Assembly: GCA_032622095.1 (NCBI GenBank)
Contig: CP136061.1
Span: 123,390,754 to 123,454,753 of the forward strand
Reading direction: 5' to 3'
Source of the DNA: Siphonodentalium dalli
Taxonomy: Eukaryota > Mollusca > Scaphopoda > Gadilida > Siphonodentaliidae
DNA: 64,000 nucleotides
The stretch's first letter is position 1; each line of letters begins with the position of its first letter. Made by a program: the position numbers and the translations under genes. The notes below the pieces were generated by a model. That model saw only the letters and a program-made list of their open reading frames with translations. It was not told the DNA's origin and made no database searches. Below are positions 24,063 through 36,841 of the stretch, one piece after another.

Positions 24063-24165
24063 GTTGGATATTCGCAAATTCAAGCATGAAAACGGTTTGT
24101 GAACTCGCCGGCAAGCTGGTTCGTTCACATAACTGTTTTCATGCTTGAATCCCCAAATATCCAAC
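24063..24165. repeat. Hairpin element of about 100 bp
   Basis: Arms 'gttggatattcgcaaattca'/'agcatgaaaac' and their complement ending 'cccaaatatccaac', with a small GC-rich loop (CTCGCCGGCAAG). No other copy was noticed in the window. Confidence 0.7.
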
Positions 24166-25359
24166 TGCTAAATATTTAATGGTGAATTCACATGTTCTGA
24201 GTTTATTTTGAGCCTCAGAATGAACATTTATTTGGTATAAATAATTAATAAAGCCTCATATATTGTTGGGACATTTGAGAAACAAAGAAGTGATCCCAAA
24301 AAATTCCTGATATGCACCTGATTGATGAATAGACATTATTCCAAACAGACTCCAGCTTTCATGCAATCGGATTAAAACATCAAACGACTGAGATAAGGTG
24401 TCCTCCAACATTGAGCGTGAATTGACACTTGATTGTCAATTTAACATTGCAATATGAATGTAGAAGTCAGCTGCCCGAGGCGATACGGCAGGTGTTTTTG
24501 TTTGATTCCCTTATTAGTTCAGATATAGTTATCACTACATTTACATGGATGTGTTTAACCTCATATGTCTGCCATCTTTCTTATTGTCAGTACGCGTAAA
24601 TGGAGTTCAAGTGTTTTTCTATTTCGAGGAGCCTCAGAGGTGAAAATGGAGTTAATTATCAGTTTAAATGATGATTTTATTTATTATTCCATGAAATCTT
24701 CTCTTTCTACATACTTTGAATATATTTAAATCATCTGGACAGTTTTTCAAATTTTTTTTGAACTATTTTAATTGTTATAATTTTGAGATATTAAAAGATA
24801 TGTCTACTTATGATTTCCAGCAAATGATTTTTGTGGTCTCTTTATGTCGATTGTGTTAGAAAGTGACAGGTGTATGTTTCTGCTGTTATGTCATGTGTGT
24901 CGTATTTCCATTAAGCTCGATCAAGATATATCTGAATGGCAGGTGTTTAGGATTCTATCTATCGACCACCCAATTCTTCTTTCGATAGGACACCACCTGA
25001 AGGGTCCAGATTCTCGTGAGGTTTATATGGGAAGTAATGCAAGTTCAGTGGCAAATATAATTTTTTAGTTCTTTCAACCAACAGGTATTCTGCTAGTTTT
25101 TATAGACATGTTTGCTGCTATTTTAATTAATATAACATTTAATTTAGTGTTACTGTTGAGTGGTATATTCATCCTTTGAATATCAGATTTAAATTTTTCT
25201 CAAAATTCTTTGCTTCTCATCATCTCAATATCACTCATCATGAAGGGATTGTTGAAATTATAATACCATAAACTACAAAGGATCTAGGTGTTAGTCGAAA
25301 TATCAAGTTTTCAACATGCCACAAATTTTTATAAGTTTGATTATTGTCTTGTCTATAAC

Positions 25360-25770
25360 TTTATCTACTGAAATTTGGTATGTGGGTTTATTAGCCCAAA
25401 ATACAGGTCAAGTTAGAATTTGAGATCTTCCTGCCAATATTCACCTGAGTTACGGCTTTTTTTGTTGGAAATTTAATTTAATTTTCGTTTCAAGATGATA
25501 ACTTTAGTAGGTCTCAACTGAATGGATTGAAATTTGGTATGTCAGTTTACAAGCACAAAATACAAGTCAAGTTCGAATTCTGATTGCGTCCACCAATTTT
25601 CACCGGAGTTACGGCCCTTTTTGTTGGAAATTACACTTAATTTTCGTTTCTGGATGAGAACTTTAGTAAATCTGAACGGAATGGCATGAAATTTGGTATG
25701 TAAGTTTATTAGCCCAAAATACAGGTCAAGTTCGAATTTGGGTTCCGCCCGCCAATTGAGTAGGATGATG
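25360..25770 (+). repeat. Tandem units of about 180 bp, 'aatttggtatgt..aaaatacaggtcaa' type
   Basis: The phrase 'gaaatttggtatgtgggttt' and 'caaaatacaggtcaagtt' recurs about every 180 bases (25375, 25530, 25690), with 'ccgccaattttcacc' and 'gttacggc' between. Related arrays are at 26990-27400, 49490-49680 and 52140-52385. Confidence 0.72.
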
Positions 25771-25835
25771 ATCTCTGATTTTGCAGGTGCTTTCCGTGTT
25801 TTGCAATTTCTCTGCATTTATTAAATCTTTCTTAA

Positions 25836-26068
25836 CCCTTTCATGAAGGGAGCTGTGTTGGTGCAGCATTAAACACCCTGTGCCAGTGCATTCTCTATAT
25901 ATTGGAGTCTCACATATATAAGAGAACGCACTGGCTGTCAAGGTAACATTGTTAGGCCAATGTATTCTCTTATATATGTGAGGTGCCCTATGGGTGACTC
26001 GCATATATAAGAGAATGCAGTGGCACAGGGTCTTTGCAAAATTTCAGAAAGCTCCAGTCATGGAAGGG
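25836..26068. mobile_element. FB-C foldback element (TTAA type)
   Basis: TTAA at 25832-25835, left tip CCCTTTCATGAAGGGAGCTG, right tip 'ccagtcatggaaggg' followed by TTGA. It contains two 'cattctcttatatatg' palindromes. It interrupts the tandem repeat region on its left. Confidence 0.8.
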
Positions 26069-26929
26069 TTGATTTCCAGAATTGTAGGATCATGAAATGT
26101 TCTCAACAGAGTAATGTAGGATGATGACAATATTTGCTGATTTAGCAGGTTTTTTCGGGGCTTTGCAATTTATCTGAATTTATTGAATCTTTCTTAATTT
26201 GAATCGTATTTGAAGATGCTGGACTTTTGTCAGTTTTCATCGCATGGTGCATGGTTTCTGGAGAACTGTTTTCTTTTGGTATCTAAATTCAGCTAGTTTT
26301 AGCACCATTTGAAATCAGTTTTCCAATGACCACTATCGACACACATTTTGGCATGTGGCTTCTCCATGTCTTGTTCTTTTATGTGAACAAAAATTTGTCA
26401 CTCTGAATGGGACTCAGTTATCCTACTCCTATATTTTTTTATTTTTTTGTATGCATGTTGGGATCGTTTACTTTGCAATTCTTATTCGTTCTTCTTATGC
26501 CCCCAATTTTATGCCTGTCAGTCAATCCATCCATCCATCCATCTGTCCGGGCATATATCCCAGCCATGGTTTATCGGATCTGATTGAAATTTGGTACGGA
26601 GGTTCGTCATCATGACTGTCCTTTTGACTGAGGTGCTTGTCACAGATTGAGCTATTTATTGGACAGTATGATACTCTAACTGCTATATTCCTAGTATTAA
26701 ACACATCCTTTATCTTAGTAACTATACAGCAAAAATAATCAGTGGAAATGAATATTACTGAAAATATAACTTTTCAATCATTATTGTAATCTTAAATTGT
26801 ACAATTGCCAGAAGGAAATTAATATTTTCATAGCTCTTTTGAAATTGATGAGCATCTAATATAGTGGAATGTCATCAGACGTTCCAAGGTTATATATTTT
26901 TGGAAAAAATTGCCGTATTATGTGATTGG

Positions 26930-27509
26930 TCTGGCCATCCCGTCCGTCCGTCTGTCTGTTAGCAGTTTTGGTTTCCGGATGATAACTTTAGTTTGGGTTA
27001 TTTGATCGGAACCAAATTTGGTATGGGAGTTTTCCAGACCAAAATACAGGCCAAGTTTGATTATGGGTTCAGTCCGAATATTTTTTACTGACTTATGGCT
27101 CTTTTCGACTTAGAATTTTCAATTATTGGAACCAAATTTGGTATGTGAGTTTTCCAGACCAAAATACAGGTCAAGTTCAAATATGGGTTAAATCCGAATA
27201 TTTTTTACTGACTTATGGCTCTTTTCGACTTTGAATTTTCAATATATGAGGTTTCCACATAATAACTTTAGTTTTGTTTATTTTATCGGAACCAAATTTG
27301 GTATGTGAGTTTTCCAGACCAAATTACAGGTCAATTTTGATTATGGGTTTGGTCTGAATATTTTTTACTGACTAAATGCTCTTTTTCGAATTAGAATTTT
27401 CAATATTTGAAATTACTACAATTTAGTGTCACTGCCATTGTTTGTTTGTGTACAGTTCAGAAAAGCACACCGGGTGTATTTTGCCATGCCCAGCATAGCT
27501 CTTGTTGAT
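26930..27509 (+). repeat. Interspersed repeat with internal tandem units
   Basis: It starts with a 'ccgtccgtccgtctgtctg' run, contains three units with 'aaatttggtatg.gagttttccagaccaaa' (about 27011, 27127, 27292), and ends 'attttgccatgcccagcata..gctcttgtt'. The end matches 49673-49703 and 52685-52715. Confidence 0.72.
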
Positions 27510-28260
27510 ATATATATAATAATGTGATAGAAATTAGACAGAAAATATTCTGCTTGTTAATCTGATTCATAATCTCAAATTTGATTCTTAACAAAAGGAA
27601 ACCATCATTCATAGTGATTCTGATATTAACATTCTGCTATGGAACATCTGGATATTGGGTGACTTCTGGATCTATCAAAGTCTTTTAACCATAATTGAAT
27701 AAAATATAATAGAAATTTATGAAATAGAAATCATTTTCCTACAGAACATTTCATTAGAATTCGGTCAGCTTATAATGGGATGCCCAGGCCAGCATGGGAT
27801 AATATTCCCAGGTGCATTGTGGATTGAATTGTTTCCTTCACACATTAGTCTGCTCTAATTCATTGGTCGCGTTATAGATTTTGTACATAAATAACGAATG
27901 CCATTAGTCTCCTTAAGAAAATCAATATGCAGGACTCGCCCCTTTATCACGATCAATTGAAAGTAAATGAACAGAAATCGACAGTCTTATGTCCTAATTA
28001 ATTGTTTCTTGAAACATTCTCTTCACCCTTAGTCCACGGTAGCAATATTTTCTTTCAGTGATTTGGTAAAGTCTTAAATTATTGGGATCCACCTTAAAAG
28101 TACATGTATCTACTGCACCCATTTTGGAAAAAATTCTCAAAACAGAAATTTTTATCAGGAAAGCCCCGTATTTCACTCTACCTATAAAAGCATTATACGT
28201 TATCCTTATCACATGCATATTTTGCATGTAACTTTACAACAGAGTGTTCTGTTCATTCAA

Positions 28261-28497
28261 CACTTTCAATACTAAATGGATTCTTCCACTCAGTTACAGA
28301 AGTATTCATTGAAATGGTCTATTATTCATCTGAAGGGTTTTCATGAAAACAAGCAGACGACAGATAATACAAGTACAGAAGGTTCAAATAATATTTATTG
28401 GAGGTAAATGTTTAGATAATAATTTCAACAAATCATCTTTTGTTTTAATGTTATGTGAACATTTACTCATCAATGAGTATTTAGTATAGAAATGGTT
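28261..28497. mobile_element. FB-D foldback element, inverted and degraded
   Basis: Left tip CACTTTCAATACTAAATGG, 'attattcatctgaagggttt', a central degraded hairpin and right tip 'gtatttagtatagaaatgg' followed by TTAA. It ends about 85 bases before exon B. Confidence 0.7.
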
Positions 28498-28583
28498 AAA
28501 ATTTCAATTCCTGTGACCTATTGACCAATAGACTGAAACCTCTATTTAAGTTCTATTCATCTTCTTATTTGCTTAATTTGCAG

Positions 28584-28656
28584 AAAAAAGCAACAAGACG
28601 GAATGAAAGATTTGCTAAAAACACCGAATTCCAAAGGATCTGTAAAGATTCCATAG
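28584..28656 (+). CDS. Internal exon B of the unknown charged protein
   Basis: A 73-base exon (phase 0 in, phase 1 out) encoding residues 56-79 plus the first base of codon 80. The acceptor is TTTGCTTAATTTGCAG and the donor is an excellent ATAG|GTAAGT at 28657. The peptide begins KKATRRNERFAKN and continues the basic, helical character of exon A. It is too short for simple ORF detection; it was found from its splice sites and its phase agreement with the exons on either side. The exon is small, so it depends on those junctions more than on coding content. Confidence 0.75.
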
Positions 28657-28840
28657 GTAAGTATCAGACAAGCACTCCGAAAAAGTAATTCTGAGATAGA
28701 TACAGATAGAACGACATAAGTATGTGGGCTGGTTAACGATATTGCTCAAATTTGTTGTGAAGCGATGGTAAAACCAAAACCATAGGTTCTAGTTTTACCT
28801 CAAAGCACGACAAACAATTTCACACAGCTGTGTTGTTCTA

Positions 28841-28970
28841 CAGTAATGCCCTAAATAATCGACTCCTTAACCACAGCAGAATTATGGATAACTTTTCAGG
28901 ATTTAGTCGGAAATATGGCGTGTTGCCATTCATCGGAAAGCTCTTCAGTGAGAGCCTTCCAATGAATGGC
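28841..28970 (+). mobile_element. FB-A copy truncated by FB-E sequence
   Basis: TA|CAGTAATGCCCTAAATAATC through the centre 'gagagccttccaatgaatgg', then the match switches to FB-E interior sequence at 'aactgaacagaag'. Confidence 0.7.
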
Positions 28971-29167
28971 AACTGAACAGAAGGGAAATAGTAACTGAAA
29001 ACAATGTTAATTTTAGACTATAGATACTTCCCAGAACATGAGGCTTAAGCAGAATGAGGTCCCCAGGGGTGAAATTAGTTATGCTAGCCACAGTGTGGGG
29101 CAGCATCAGTAAATTCACTGTCTGGGGACCTCATTCTCGTAAATAACAGACACTATCTCAAGGCTTG
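28971..29167. mobile_element. FB-E right part (hAT-like)
   Basis: Contains 'aaaacaatgttaattttaga', 'cagaatgaggtccccaggg' and right tip 'ctatctcaaggcttg'. The left end is missing at the junction with FB-A. The shared word AACTGAACAG at the border could have mediated the join. Confidence 0.68.
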
Positions 29168-29441
29168 ATTTTGCCCATATTTTATGACATAGTTCATAAA
29201 TAAAACTGTATATTGATGTATTCGTTAAGAATTAAGTGGAGACTAAAACTTTTTGTGGGGCTTTTAAACAAATGACATACAGGGTTAGTGCTGTCATTTG
29301 AAAAATTTCAATAAACCATTTGCTGGAGGCATAGTTAGGTACCAGCTTCTTAAACACAGTGTGCTCCATAATCTTGTGTGGTAATAAATGGATTTTTACC
29401 TTGATTCTGACAATGTTCTTCTTTGTCACATGTCTGTTTAA

Positions 29442-29553
29442 CCCTTTCAGTGCCAAGTCCGATTTTTGTATCAACCCATATTTCCTTGATCATTTTTCAA
29501 ATTTATTGATTATAATAATGTGATACATTGATGGAAAGAGCTCTAAGATATCA
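29442..29553 (+). mobile_element. FB-B left half only
   Basis: TTAA then CCCTTTCAGTGCCAAGTCCG to the centre 'tggaaagagctct'; the match ends there with no right arm. Confidence 0.8.
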
Positions 29554-29969
29554 CAGAGAATACATCCCATATATTTCCATATTTCTAGTTCCATATATTT
29601 GTTTTATGGATAGAAATTTCTGCAATGAGTCAATATATCGGTGCCTTATAAATAAAAATATGGATAACTTCATGAAAAAATTCCTATGCTTGTCATGCTG
29701 AAGTATAGGTCTGTTTCGGCATCAATATCAACCTATGACCTCATAGTTAATTTGGAGTCTTAGGAGCCACATTTATAAAATTGAGAAATGTATATATTTT
29801 ATTAGGGAACATCCTCAATTCAAGAATAGGTTTTGCCAAAATAGTCTTATTATGTCTCTGACCAAGACTGAAAGTTTAGTATATTAGCTTGGCAGTTTGG
29901 ATAAAATATGATAAAAATGAATATACATGGTCACCATGCCTAAGTCGTTTCCTTTCAAATCACATTTAA

Positions 29970-30223
29970 CCCGTTCTATACTAAATACTCATTGATGATT
30001 AGTTCCTTTAGGAAATATTCAGATAATAAGTTCAACAAACGTTTGTTGAACTTATTATCTGAACATTTCCTACCAATTAATATGAGTCCTTCAGCATTTG
30101 TATTATCTTTTCGTCTGACTGTTGTCTGCTAACTTATCCTGAACACTCCTCCAGATGAATAATAGACCATTCCAATGCATACCTTTATAACTGAATTGGA
30201 GAATGTATTTAGAATAGAAAGGG
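29970..30223. mobile_element. FB-D foldback element (TTAA type)
   Basis: TTAA at 29966-29969, left tip CCCGTTCTATACTAAATACT, perfect hairpin 'aagttcaacaaacgtttgtt..gaactt', then 'aatgaataatagaccattcc' and right tip 'tagaatagaaaggg'. Confidence 0.78.
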
Positions 30224-31349
30224 GTAAATGCCATGATATTGATATATAGCTTTCATAACTTGTCAAAAAAGGCTAACTATCATTTTCCTGAAGTTATCTC
30301 AGTGTATAAAAAATAAAAAATTCATCAGAGATCAAAGCATTGCACAACTTTCTCAGGTACAGCTGAACAGGTTACAGGCGTGTTATTCAAACAGTTAGTA
30401 TCACTGCACTCCGACTCGTATTTCAAAAGATCTCAGTCAATTGCTTGTGTTTACTAAATCATGAATTTTACGCTCAATGCATGTCAATGCAGTGACTAAG
30501 TTCCCTGCTGGTCCGCTATTTTTCTCGTTATAAAATTAAGCAGATATATATCGATAGTGGGGGCTGTGACAGGCTTGTGTTAGAAGTCATGGCTGACATG
30601 AGGACTAAATCATCAATAGTATTTCAATCATTCTCATGTTCTACCTTTTAAACCGAGGATAAATTACTATTGACACCTGGCTGACATATATCTTTCATAC
30701 ACTTGGTCACTCATCTCAGATTGATGACTCAGTGTATTTCATGGTTTAATGTAGCAGGGTTTGCACTAGGGGCTGGGGGAATGGGACCTATACAACTGCT
30801 TTGGGAAAATCTCAGTACATGCAACCAACTGCAAATATCAAGTATTAGTAAATTATTAGTAGTATTATGCCCAAATTCTGAACAACTATGGGGATTTATG
30901 TGGATAAATTCAAGTTTTCATTGTCACTTCATAAAATTGATGATGTAGGCAGATGTTTTATCATATAAACGTGAGGTTATATCTGTGGATAGAAGAAATA
31001 TTCAGTTAATTTTTCGCACTGTCTTCAACAATGGCAAAGAAAACTGTTAAAATGGTCGATAGTATCAAAATTTAGCTGGCAACTAGGTTTAGAATACCTT
31101 CAATGAATATCATTGAACAACAATTGAAGTAGGTTGGCTTCTGTACATGAATCACTCTATGTACTTTTATCTGCAATGAGATAATAATAGTGCACATGAG
31201 TCTTCAGGTCACAAGTTATTATAGTAAACTGAATTCCAACAAAAACTAAAGACGGCTTAATTCTCATAAAAAATAATTCAATATTCTAAATAAAGTTGAT
31301 ATAAAAATGGTAGAGCCTGAAAATAACAAATTAAAATATATTTTTTTTC

Positions 31350-31426
31350 TTTAGTGTACTTACATGTTTCATGGAGTACATAGCATTGTTATGTATACTC
31401 CAATGATATGGATAAGTACACTAAAG
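31350..31426. repeat. 77-bp hairpin, CTTTAGTGTACTTA / TAAGTACACTAAAG
   Basis: Terminal arms are perfect complements, with a second complementary block ('ggagtacata' / 'tatactcc') near the loop. It is intronic (intron B-C). Not assigned to a family. Confidence 0.7.
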
Positions 31427-33328
31427 AAATGGTTGATAATAGCTTATTATGAACATTATGTACCATCTACTCTTTATCAAGAAGGTTCAAAAAGGGATTC
31501 TTAATGTCAAAGAAATTTGAGAAAATCAAATGTTATCTCCCAACAGTAGAGTCTTACATCAAAAAGGGAAGCGTTTTCATCTAAGACTTCATGATTTAAT
31601 ATACTATAAAAACTAAAAAAATAAATAAAAAACATTCCATACCAAAAGCCTCTGTTACACCCAACTGTTAACCCAGTGTCCTACATTGTAGGTCATATAT
31701 ATGGAATAAAACATTCAGCTTTTCTTTTGGGAAGGACTATGAAGAGTAATTGACAACAAAGAAACTCAAAATGTTCATTGAAACTATTACGTCATTAAAC
31801 TTCAAATAGAATGGCGAGGTACCAAAGAAAATTACATGTGGGTCATGTCTTTATTCAATGACTGTCGTTAAGTTTGATGTCACACCGGGTAATTTCTAAG
31901 CAATTTGAAAGCATGTCTTTAGACCGTAATTTGCTCTGCTTTAGACGAACTACGCCATTATAATGCACCAATAAGGTAGTGAGTTTTTTTCAGCAAGTTC
32001 AATGGGCGCCTTGTTTGTGTAGCGTGCAGAAATCTTGAATTGTCTAACCCTTTGCCCCAACTCATAATCTTTGCTGCCGTCAGATCAATTATGTGATATT
32101 ATTAGTTGTGTGCAACATTGTCGATGACTAATACTGCCTAAAACCAAGAAAAACATGCTTTGTCAGGACAAAAGTCAATTGCATGCAGTGCCTATCTTAC
32201 ACACCTCTTCACCATGACTGCTTGTCTGTGTGCCTGCCCTACCTGTCTGTATACCTGTCTCAAACTCCATACAGCGCCCTCTACGCTATCGCTATCGCTG
32301 CGATATATCACTGCCACAATGAGTGTACTTTGCAGATGATAAATCTATTTTTACATATCGTCGCGGAACTGTATTTACTACTATTTAGTCACCTATTATC
32401 TTGTTTTGACAACCAAATTTTTTTTAAAGTTTGCAATAATGGTAATTCTTTCGGTATTGATAAGAACAATATGAACTGAGCCAGACATAGACAATTTTAA
32501 TCCTAAAACATAAGAACTAAAAACACGTAAGAATTCCTTACCAATTAATGGCAGTGGTATCTCAGTGGAACGATGGGAGATAACTCTGCCTGGAGTTTGT
32601 ACCTGTCTGTCATTTATTCCCATGTTTTCCTATCTCAAATTCTTTATTTTGCAGAGAGATTTTCCAAAATGGGAAACTACTCTTGTGGTATTCAAATCAC
32701 TTGCCCTCATTTTCAACTATAATTTTTTTTTTTTTCTCCAAGGGGTAATTTAATTCATTCCTATCTCAATTTGTGGTATTCAAATCAGATGGGTTCATTT
32801 TCAGCTTGTTAATTTTATTTCAAGGAATAAATTTATTGCATAAAAATTGAGAATGTATTTAGAGTGATCAGATATCAATTTTTTATTTCCCCGAGATAAG
32901 TAATTTTTTGTGGCCTGCAAATATTCGTCTAGCTGACAGTCTCTGACCAAATGGCAGATGAAGATGTATAACTCTAAAATCAAGTGGCCTTGGGCGTTAG
33001 AAATTTGACAATCCGGCCAATTTTTTTTAAACAAAATGTTGATAAATAACACGTTTTGGGCAATTTTGTACTATAGTTGATTGGTTTGCATTATTTTTGG
33101 GCAATTAATCAATTCTGATGACTGAAGCGGCATTTCAAAATATGTTGCTGTTGTTGGAATCTGATGATTTGGGGACCACCAAATCGGATTGAGTACCTTT
33201 TATATACTTGTAAATTAGGTAATAAGCACAATGAAAACCAAAAAATTTGAAATCTGAAAGGGAAATAACTCTGCAAAAAAAGCTAGTCATATTCTGGAAA
33301 ATGGGACTAGCTTGCCTTGGTTTTTGCG

Positions 33329-33458
33329 ATAATCGACTCCTTAACCACAGCAGAACTATGGGTAACCTTTCAGGATTTAGTCTGAAATATGGCTTGTTGC
33401 CATTCATCGGAAAGCTCTCTTCTGCTGTGGTTAAGGAGTCGATTTTTGGGCATTACTG
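33329..33458. mobile_element. FB-A MITE with the left tip and most of the right arm deleted
   Basis: Starts 'gataatcgactccttaacca' (tip lost), full left arm to 'aaagctctct', then jumps to 'tctgctgtggttaaggagtc' and GGGCATTACTG|TA. Confidence 0.78.
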
Positions 33459-33655
33459 TAATGTCACAAACATTTCATTTAAAAGTGTTTTTGAAAGTTA
33501 TATCCAATAAAAAATATTGTAATGTTCTAAAATATGTGTCCCAGTTCATAGAAAATAATTAAAGTTTTTCTAAGTGTCAGAAGCTCCTGTTTCTGGTCTC
33601 TCAAACTCAAAACTATTATTTTATCACCCGAATCTACACCTAAAGTTCAGGGCCG

Positions 33656-33897
33656 AGACACTCCTGAAATTTAACGAAAACCTGATGCCAATGCTTTCTC
33701 TTATATATGCGAGTATCCCATTTGGAGCCTCGCATTTATAAGAGAATTCATTGGCCTAACAATATTTATCTTGACCTTGTAAACCAGTGCATTCTCTCAT
33801 ATATACGAGGCTCCCCATGGGAGACTCACATATATAAGAGAATGCACTGGCACATGATATTTAATGCTGCATCAGCACAGCTCCCGTAATGAAAGGC
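33656..33897. mobile_element. FB-C foldback element, left tip degraded
   Basis: Contains 'cctgatgccaatgctttctc', both palindromes, 'tcttgaccttgtaaaccagt' and right tip 'cccgtaatgaaaggc' followed by TTAA. Confidence 0.75.
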
Positions 33898-34200
33898 TTA
33901 AATGTAATTGAACAAGCAAGTTATACCACCTTCAAAATATTGCTCATCATAATGGATCTAGTTCAATAAAGGTCCCTGACCCAGTCAGGAATTTAGATCA
34001 GCATCCAAACCTAAAATAAACCATGTAATTTAAATAGCATTGGCGGAATCTCGGATATCAGATTAATAATATCGCAGAAGCGGCGTTTGATGCAAAATGA
34101 ATGAATCTCATCATGTGCCTAGTTCACTGGGGCACAATATCTCATGTGTCTGAAATATTGAGCTTTAATGCCCAGCTGTATTCAGACTTCATACCAAATA

Positions 34201-34413
34201 CAGTAATGTCCTAAATAATCGACTCCTTAACCACAGCAGAATTATGGGTAACTTATCAGGATTTAGTCGGAAATATGGCTTGTTGCCATTCATCGGAAAG
34301 CTCGCAGTGAGAGTTTTCCGATGAATGGCAACAAGCCATATTTCCGACTAAATCCTGAGAAGTTACCCATAATTCTGCTGTGGTTAAGGAGTCGATTATT
34401 TAGGGCATTACTG
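34201..34413. mobile_element. FB-A foldback MITE, reference copy (213 bp)
   Basis: TA at 34199-34200 and 34414-34415. Tips CAGTAATGTCCTAAATAATC and its complement ending GGGCATTACTG. The arms pair over about 100 bases with only a few mismatches and a loop of a few bases in 'aaagctcgcagtgagagttt'. TA target duplication and CAGT tips fit Tc1/mariner elements; there is no coding capacity. Confidence 0.88.
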
Positions 34414-34943
34414 TAGGTTTGTATTAATCTCAATCCTACCAATAAGTTCCCATTTGTCTACAGATTTAGATCGATTTTTTTTTCTCTTCAATTTTAAGGC
34501 ATATATCTAATATTGATTTGAACTGAACCGATCTGATGAAAACACGAAACATTCTCTTCATTCAATTCTCTCGTAGGTCAAATGGAATTTGCAATGAAAA
34601 TGAATAGATAACGATGTTGTGTATTCGAACTAATAACGCCCTCTTTTAATTAGTTTTTGCTGCCGTTGTATTTTTTCGTTCCAATAAACCCACTGGTATA
34701 TAAGGGGAGATAACATTGATTTAACGAACAGGACCCGACATTAATAAGCATCTGCTGATGATATCATTTGTTTCTGTCGAGCTTGTTGTGAGAGGCATGG
34801 GTCTGTCGTCAATTATCGGTTCTAAGCACACCCTCTCTGGGTAGTCTCCTATTGCATTGATTGAGTCAAATGATTTTTTTTTTATTCTAATGAAATGACT
34901 TTGCTTATTATGCTGTATGTGTAGATATATTTATGCAACTATA

Positions 34944-35057
34944 CCCTTTCAGTGCCAAGTCCGATTTTTGTATCAACCCATGGTTCCTTGATCATTTTTC
35001 AAATTTATTGATTATAATAATGTGATACATTGATGGAAAGAGCTCTTAGAGGGTTAA
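34944..35057. mobile_element. FB-B element with the right arm deleted
   Basis: CCCTTTCAGTGCCAAGTCCG to 'ggaaagagctcttagaggg' then TTAA: the left arm is intact but nearly all the right arm is lost except GAGGG. Confidence 0.75.
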
Positions 35058-35103
35058 GGAATAATCTTGGTTTTCTAATGTAATTACACAGTTTAAAGGA
35101 ATC

Positions 35104-35190
35104 ATGCTGAATCACAAATTTATAAATCGCTTCACAATTTGTAAACAGTTTGTGATTCAGCACTCCAGTCGATTACTTAGAGCATTACTG
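35104..35190. mobile_element. Hairpin joined to a solo FB-A right end
   Basis: A hairpin 'gctgaatcacaaa'/'tttgtgattcagc' (about 35107-35162) is followed directly by 'agtcgattacttagagcatt' ending ACTG|TA, the FB-A right tip. No left tip was seen. Confidence 0.6.
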
Positions 35191-35559
35191 TATGTGTTTA
35201 GACTGTGAAATCACATTAGGAGATCGAGATTATTAATTATAATTACATCTCTGTGAAAAATACCACCCTGAAAATGTGTTTGAGTTTTCATGACATGATG
35301 TATTTCTATGACAAAATTCTTACTTGATGTTCACTTCCACCCTGAATGTAATTATCCTATTTAGACACACTCGAATTTTTGGAATCATAAAAAAATACTA
35401 TAGAATATGAAGTGGACGTATTTATATGAAAATAGGTTTTTGTAATCTTATTTAATAACTTTATTGCCATAGTGTAAAGCATGTCGGGGTGACCACTAGA
35501 TGGGACTTATAAAATATTTTTGAATTTCATTGGAAAACATGGCCGCCAGTGACCATCTT

Positions 35560-35690
35560 GGATTTTACTTTATATATAGATCTTTTCATGTTGATAATCT
35601 AGTATTATTTAGACACTTCAACTTTCCGCATTCCTAATCGCTCCATTGACTGTAACACATGAAATTATCCCCCGTACAAGTTGAGCTACA
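35560..35690 (+). repeat. Right end of a TIR repeat related to 57750-59871
   Basis: 'acacttcaactttccgcatt', 'tcgctccattgactgtaaca' and 'acaagttgagct' match 59796-59871, preceded by 'catggccgccagtgaccatc' at 35540. Confidence 0.7.
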
Positions 35691-35699
35691 GTGTCATTA

Positions 35700-36306
35700 T
35701 ACCCCCACTTTCGAAGAAAATGGGGGGTATACTGGATTGACTGCGTCCGTCCATCTGTCTGTCGCGCTTTCTCCCTCCGTGTGTCCGTGTGTCCGACCTC
35801 ACAACTCGAACAACTATGAACTGATTTCAATAATTTTTTGTATGCAATCTCCTTAGGATGGTCTCTCCGCATAATGCTAATTGCGGTACGGTCCGACTTT
35901 TCAAGTTACGCCTCTTTTTCGACTTATTTTGACTTAGAAAATTCTGTCCGACTTAATAACTTTAACAAATATGAACCGATTTCAATAATTTTTGGTATAC
36001 ATGCTTCTCACAATACCCTCTCTACATGATGCGGCTAGGGATTGGCTCAGACTGTTTTTCGTAATATTACACTTCATTTTCGACCTATTTTGACTTAGAA
36101 AATTCTGTCTGACTTAATAACTTTAACAAATATGAACGGATTTGAATAATTTTTTCTGTACAAGCTTCTTGTGACACCATATCGATATTATTAGTCCGAA
36201 TTTTTCTTTAAAGTTAAAAATCTTTTTTGTTGAATTTACGGATAATGCGGGTTGAATTTGCCACGGTGGGGGTATGCTAGCACTCGAGTGCACACCTCTT
36301 GTTGAT
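35700..36306 (+). repeat. Interspersed repeat copy, same family as 1-542
   Basis: Starts 'tacccccactttcgaagaaa' / 'tggggggtatactggattga', then a 'gtccgtccatctgtctgtc' run, 'tccgacttaataactttaac' sub-repeats, and ends 'gcactcgagtgcacacctct'. It ends about 140 bases before exon C. Confidence 0.8.
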
Positions 36307-36448
36307 ACTTTTGTTACTTATACTTGTATAACTGGACAGGAGCATGCTACATCCATTGAGTATTGAAGGATTGAGCAGGTACACCTATTGTATACTGAAA
36401 TGTCCATTTGAACTACTGATATATGATATGCCTTCGTTCTTTCAACAG

Positions 36449-36841
36449 CTGAGGATAGACGCACTGCCCAGCTTATCGATGGCACCCATCAAAGTGACAG
36501 AGATAGTGAGACAGTTTTCTCCGCCCCAAACACTGCTAGTGCCAAAACGAGGTCTAGTTCTGGAAAGTCAAAGCCAAACGATGAAGAGAATGAGTTTATC
36601 ACAAAATCTGCAACCAGACGCCAACCATGTATGATGCCCTACCAAGAACTGGATGAACAGAATGAAGAAACTGATGTGTTTGAGGGAGAAGTGACCTTCC
36701 ATGAGAATCTGCCGGCAGACATACCATGGCATCACGCGATGCTCTATCGACTCTACGGCTCCAGGGCGAACTACTTTCTTCATCCAAAGCTTGAACCTCA
36801 GAAGAAAAAACAAGTTAACCCGATGATAGATACGCCTGAAG
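36449..36841 (+). CDS. Large internal exon C of the unknown charged protein
   Basis: This 393-base exon (phase 1 in and out) encodes residues 80-210. The acceptor is CGTTCTTTCAACAG at 36448. Three parts can be seen: a polar stretch with a Ser/Lys-rich linker (SAKTRSSSGKSK, about 110-121); an acidic stretch around 146-160 (ELDEQNEETDVFEGE); and an aromatic segment around 173-192 (WHHAMLYRLYGSRANYFLHP) that looks most like a folded motif. It ends near 210 with a lysine cluster (QKKKQ) before it. The only donor compatible with exon D and an open frame that looks plausible is GAAG|GTTGGT at 36842, a weak match to consensus. The alternatives checked at 36846, 36863, 36873 and 36880 give the wrong phase or an immediate stop in exon D. 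The upstream in-frame stretch from 36344 is probably intron read-through. Confidence 0.82.
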
